From assembly GCA_024638905.1 (NCBI GenBank), contig JAHEJH010000020.1, forward strand, positions 1-16,713: 16,713 nt of DNA, given 5' to 3'. Every line of letters begins with the position of its first letter. The stretch's first letter is position 1. The position numbers were made by a program, and so were the translations under genes. This DNA comes from Luminiphilus sp. (lineage in GTDB: Bacteria > Pseudomonadota > Gammaproteobacteria > Pseudomonadales > Halieaceae). Below are positions 14,444 to 16,713 of the stretch, in pieces. Under the pieces are notes generated by a model. It had not been told where the DNA came from and ran no database searches. It saw only the letters and a program-made list of their open reading frames with translations.

Positions 14444-16713
14444 ACGACATGTCCAATCTTTCCAATGCGGTGACCTCGCAGTCTCTCGTCGGACGTCGGC
14501 TCGAGAACAAGTCTGTCATCCTGACAGGTGCGGCGGGGTCTATTGGCCGCTATATCTCGCGGCATTTGCTACGCGAAGGTGCGCTGGTCACGATGACCGG
14601 TCGCGACCAGAGCAAATTAGACGCCTTTGTCGAGGAACTGGCTGAAGAAGGCTTTGACGCAGAGAGCATTACCACGATTGTCGGCGACTGCGCTGACCCC
14701 CAGGTCTGCCGTGATATTTGCTCCCGGGCAGTCGAGACCTTTGGCAGGCTCGATGTGTTGGTGAATAACGCCGGCGCGGCGGGTCCCAAGTACACACTGC
14801 GAGATATTCCCTTCACCGATGTGGAAATGCGGGCAGCGGGATCAGACCAGACCATGTTCGACTCTGCAATGAACCTGCTTGGCGCGCCCTGGAATATGGC
14901 GCGGGCCGCCGCGGCTCACCTGAGCGATGGCGGAACCATCGTGAATGTTTCGACCATCTTTTCGCGAACCCACTACTACGGGCGCATTCCTTACGTGGTC
15001 CCCAAGTCCGGCCTCAACGCACTGGGTAAAGGTCTGGCACTGGAGCTGGGCGAAGAGCGCGGTATTCGGGTGAATACGTTGTTCCCGGGCCCCATTGAAT
15101 CGGAGCGGATCGACACTGTTTTTGCCACCATGGACGAGCTGCAGAACATCCCACCTGGCAGCACCAGTCAAGAATTCCGTGATCTGATGATTACCACCCG
15201 CACTGGTGAGGAAGGTTTGGAATATCGTTACCCCACGCCGACCGACGTCGCCAACGGGATCGTCTGGCTGGCCTCGGAGGAATCTGCTGCAGTATCTGGC
15301 CACCATGTCGAGGTAACCAACGGCATGCAGGTACCGGCGCAAAGTCGCTCACAGTTGGTCTCCTGGCCGGATAAACGGCTAGAGGACCTGACCGACAATG
15401 TGGTGCTGATTCTGGGCGGATCCGATTACGAAGAGGCGCTCACCTACGCCGAGCGACAGATTAACAGTGGCGCGCACGTGTTACTCGCGTTCCGCTCACT
15501 CGAGTCAGTGGGGCATGCACGCTCGCTCATTCAGTCCAAGGGACTCGATGAGATCCAGCTATCGCATCTTGACCCCCTTCGTCGAGAATCAGTCGACCGC
15601 ACCATGCAATTCATTGACGATCACTTTGGTCGACTCGATGGCGTCATCGTGCTGCCGCGCAAACCTAATGGGCATTATGGAACGTCCCTCAGTGGTGCGA
15701 CCGATGAAGATGTTGAAAATTTTGTGCGAGACGAAGTGGTTGCGCCCGTCGCCTTTGCCAGTATGTTTGCGAGCAATCTGTCTCGCTGGTTCGGCAAGTG
15801 CGAGCCACCGGCCATCACCTACGCGACCAACGGCAATGACGCTCAGGGCAACCTGCTCAATGAGGTGATTCGAGCGTCGATCGAAGCGCTGATTCGTGGC
15901 TGGCGTCATGAGGATGAAACGCTGCTGAATGCCGGTGAACTCGAATGGGCGGTGCGCCCCAACCAGTTGGTGCGCTATGACAGCACAGACAAAGACAACC
16001 TGACCTTTGCCGCAGACTGGGCCGCAACGCTGACCAACCGCGTGCGCCAGATGGACCCCATTAACCTGTGGATCCCAAAAAGCATCAAGCGGGCCACGGG
16101 CAAAGAATCCATGCCAACGCCGCTGATGCGCGTATTGCCTGGCTTGCACAAAGGTAAAACGGCCGTTATCACGGGCGGAAGTCTGGGTATCGGTCTGCAA
16201 TTGGGCCGTTACCTTGCAATCGCTGGCTGTCGCGTGCTGCTGAGTGCACGAAGTGCAGCCAAGCTGGAAGAGGCGCGTGACGAGATCGTTGAAGAATTGC
16301 GCGGCATTGGTTATCCGCAAGCAGAGACTCGGGTCCGCATCATGGCCGATATCGATGTGGGCGACCCCAAAGCGCTGGACGCATTGTATGACCATGCCAT
16401 CGAGCTCTTCGGCAATGTCGATTTCCTGATCAACAACGCCGGTATCTCGGGCGCGGAAGAGATGGTGGTCGATATGACCCTAGCGGACTGGAACCGCACG
16501 ATGGAAGCCAACCTCATTTCCAACTACTCACTGATCCGCAAGTTCGGGCCGGTGATGAAGGACAAGGGCAAGGGCTCGATTCTCAACGTATCGAGCTACT
16601 TCGGTGGAGAAAAGTACGTCGCAGTGGCCTATCCCAACCGAGGGGACTACGCTGTCTCCAAAGCGGGACAGCGGGTGCTGGCGGAGATTCTGTCCCGGCA
16701 TCTTGGACCAGAG
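14440..16713 (+). CDS. mcr: Bifunctional malonyl-CoA reductase (3-hydroxypropionate-forming), 3' end outside window
   Basis: Reduces malonyl-CoA with two NADPH, through malonate semialdehyde, to 3-hydroxypropionate. The frame is open from ATG 14440 to the window end: 758 of about 1,220 codons. ATG 14440 overlaps the pcs TGA and has GGAG seven bases upstream; ATG 14449 is the alternative. The N-terminal half holds an intact SDR domain with TGAAGSIG (29-36), NNAG (109-112), Ser171 and Y185xxxK189. A second SDR-like domain (about 315-540) starts LILGGSDYEEA and lacks a YxxxK site, as expected of the non-catalytic partner. A third SDR begins at about 570 with TGGSLGIG (578-585), NNAG (665-668), an NVSS motif (716-719) and Y737xxxK741. 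In characterised Mcr the N-terminal half reduces the semialdehyde and the C-terminal half reduces malonyl-CoA, so both are probably functional, but the end is not visible. Confidence 0.95.
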   Translation, partial: MNDMSNLSNAVTSQSLVGRRLENKSVILTGAAGSIGRYISRHLLREGALVTMTGRDQSKLDAFVEELAEEGFDAESITTIVGDCADPQVCRDICSRAVETFGRLDVLVNNAGAAGPKYTLRDIPFTDVEMRAAGSDQTMFDSAMNLLGAPWNMARAAAAHLSDGGTIVNVSTIFSRTHYYGRIPYVVPKSGLNALGKGLALELGEERGIRVNTLFPGPIESERIDTVFATMDELQNIPPGSTSQEFRDLMITTRTGEEGLEYRYPTPTDVANGIVWLASEESAAVSGHHVEVTNGMQVPAQSRSQLVSWPDKRLEDLTDNVVLILGGSDYEEALTYAERQINSGAHVLLAFRSLESVGHARSLIQSKGLDEIQLSHLDPLRRESVDRTMQFIDDHFGRLDGVIVLPRKPNGHYGTSLSGATDEDVENFVRDEVVAPVAFASMFASNLSRWFGKCEPPAITYATNGNDAQGNLLNEVIRASIEALIRGWRHEDETLLNAGELEWAVRPNQLVRYDSTDKDNLTFAADWAATLTNRVRQMDPINLWIPKSIKRATGKESMPTPLMRVLPGLHKGKTAVITGGSLGIGLQLGRYLAIAGCRVLLSARSAAKLEEARDEIVEELRGIGYPQAETRVRIMADIDVGDPKALDALYDHAIELFGNVDFLINNAGISGAEEMVVDMTLADWNRTMEANLISNYSLIRKFGPVMKDKGKGSILNVSSYFGGEKYVAVAYPNRGDYAVSKAGQRVLAEILSRHLGPE

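Noticed and set aside
15589..16395. 268-codon ORF antisense to mcr
   Set aside because: It is a shadow of a high-GC coding frame; the sense strand has complete SDR motifs and the antisense product shows no recognisable domain.

Overview
The window looks like chromosomal DNA of a marine gammaproteobacterium. The order grpE, hrcA, recN, fur, bamE, rnfH, ratA, smpB is the conserved gammaproteobacterial (Pseudomonas-like) neighbourhood. Its combination with a fused propionyl-CoA synthase and a bifunctional malonyl-CoA reductase points to the OM60/NOR5 (Halieaceae) group. The aerobic anoxygenic phototroph HTCC2080 of that group is reported to carry both enzymes. This assignment is inference from gene content, since no 16S rRNA or phototrophy gene lies in the window. 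There are no tRNA or rRNA genes, CRISPR arrays, insertion sequences or prophage genes.

Region 1 (1-7375) is housekeeping. grpE (minus, cut at the left edge) and hrcA (minus) form a heat-shock block, with a probable sigma-32 promoter just upstream of grpE. recN (plus) is divergent from hrcA and converges on fur (minus) so tightly that their stop codons overlap. bamE (plus, an outer-membrane lipoprotein) converges on rnfH (minus) with a 43-bp coding overlap. rnfH and ratA overlap by ATGA. An NSS/SNF sodium symporter gene (minus) sits between ratA and smpB, where many relatives have no gene. smpB (plus) has a perfect TATAAT six bases before its ATG and may be leaderless.

Region 2 (7376-8634, minus) is a translationally coupled pair. 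It encodes a MOSC-domain protein followed by a TauE/SafE-family permease, with TGATG at the junction. Sulfur-related work is plausible but unproven.

Region 3 (8635-16713, plus) is the metabolic centre. A 394-bp non-coding stretch carries a two-copy direct repeat and is followed by a giant trifunctional pcs gene (about 1804 codons: CoA ligase, enoyl-CoA hydratase, MDR reductase). mcr overlaps it by ATGA and runs off the right edge after 758 codons. Read in pathway order, Mcr reduces malonyl-CoA through malonate semialdehyde to 3-hydroxypropionate. Pcs then activates, dehydrates and reduces 3-hydroxypropionate to propionyl-CoA. This is the reductive arm of the 3-hydroxypropionate bi-cycle, packed into two multidomain proteins and one apparent transcription unit. 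Whether it supports CO2 fixation, 3-hydroxypropionate co-assimilation, propionyl-CoA supply or disposal of reductant cannot be read from this window.
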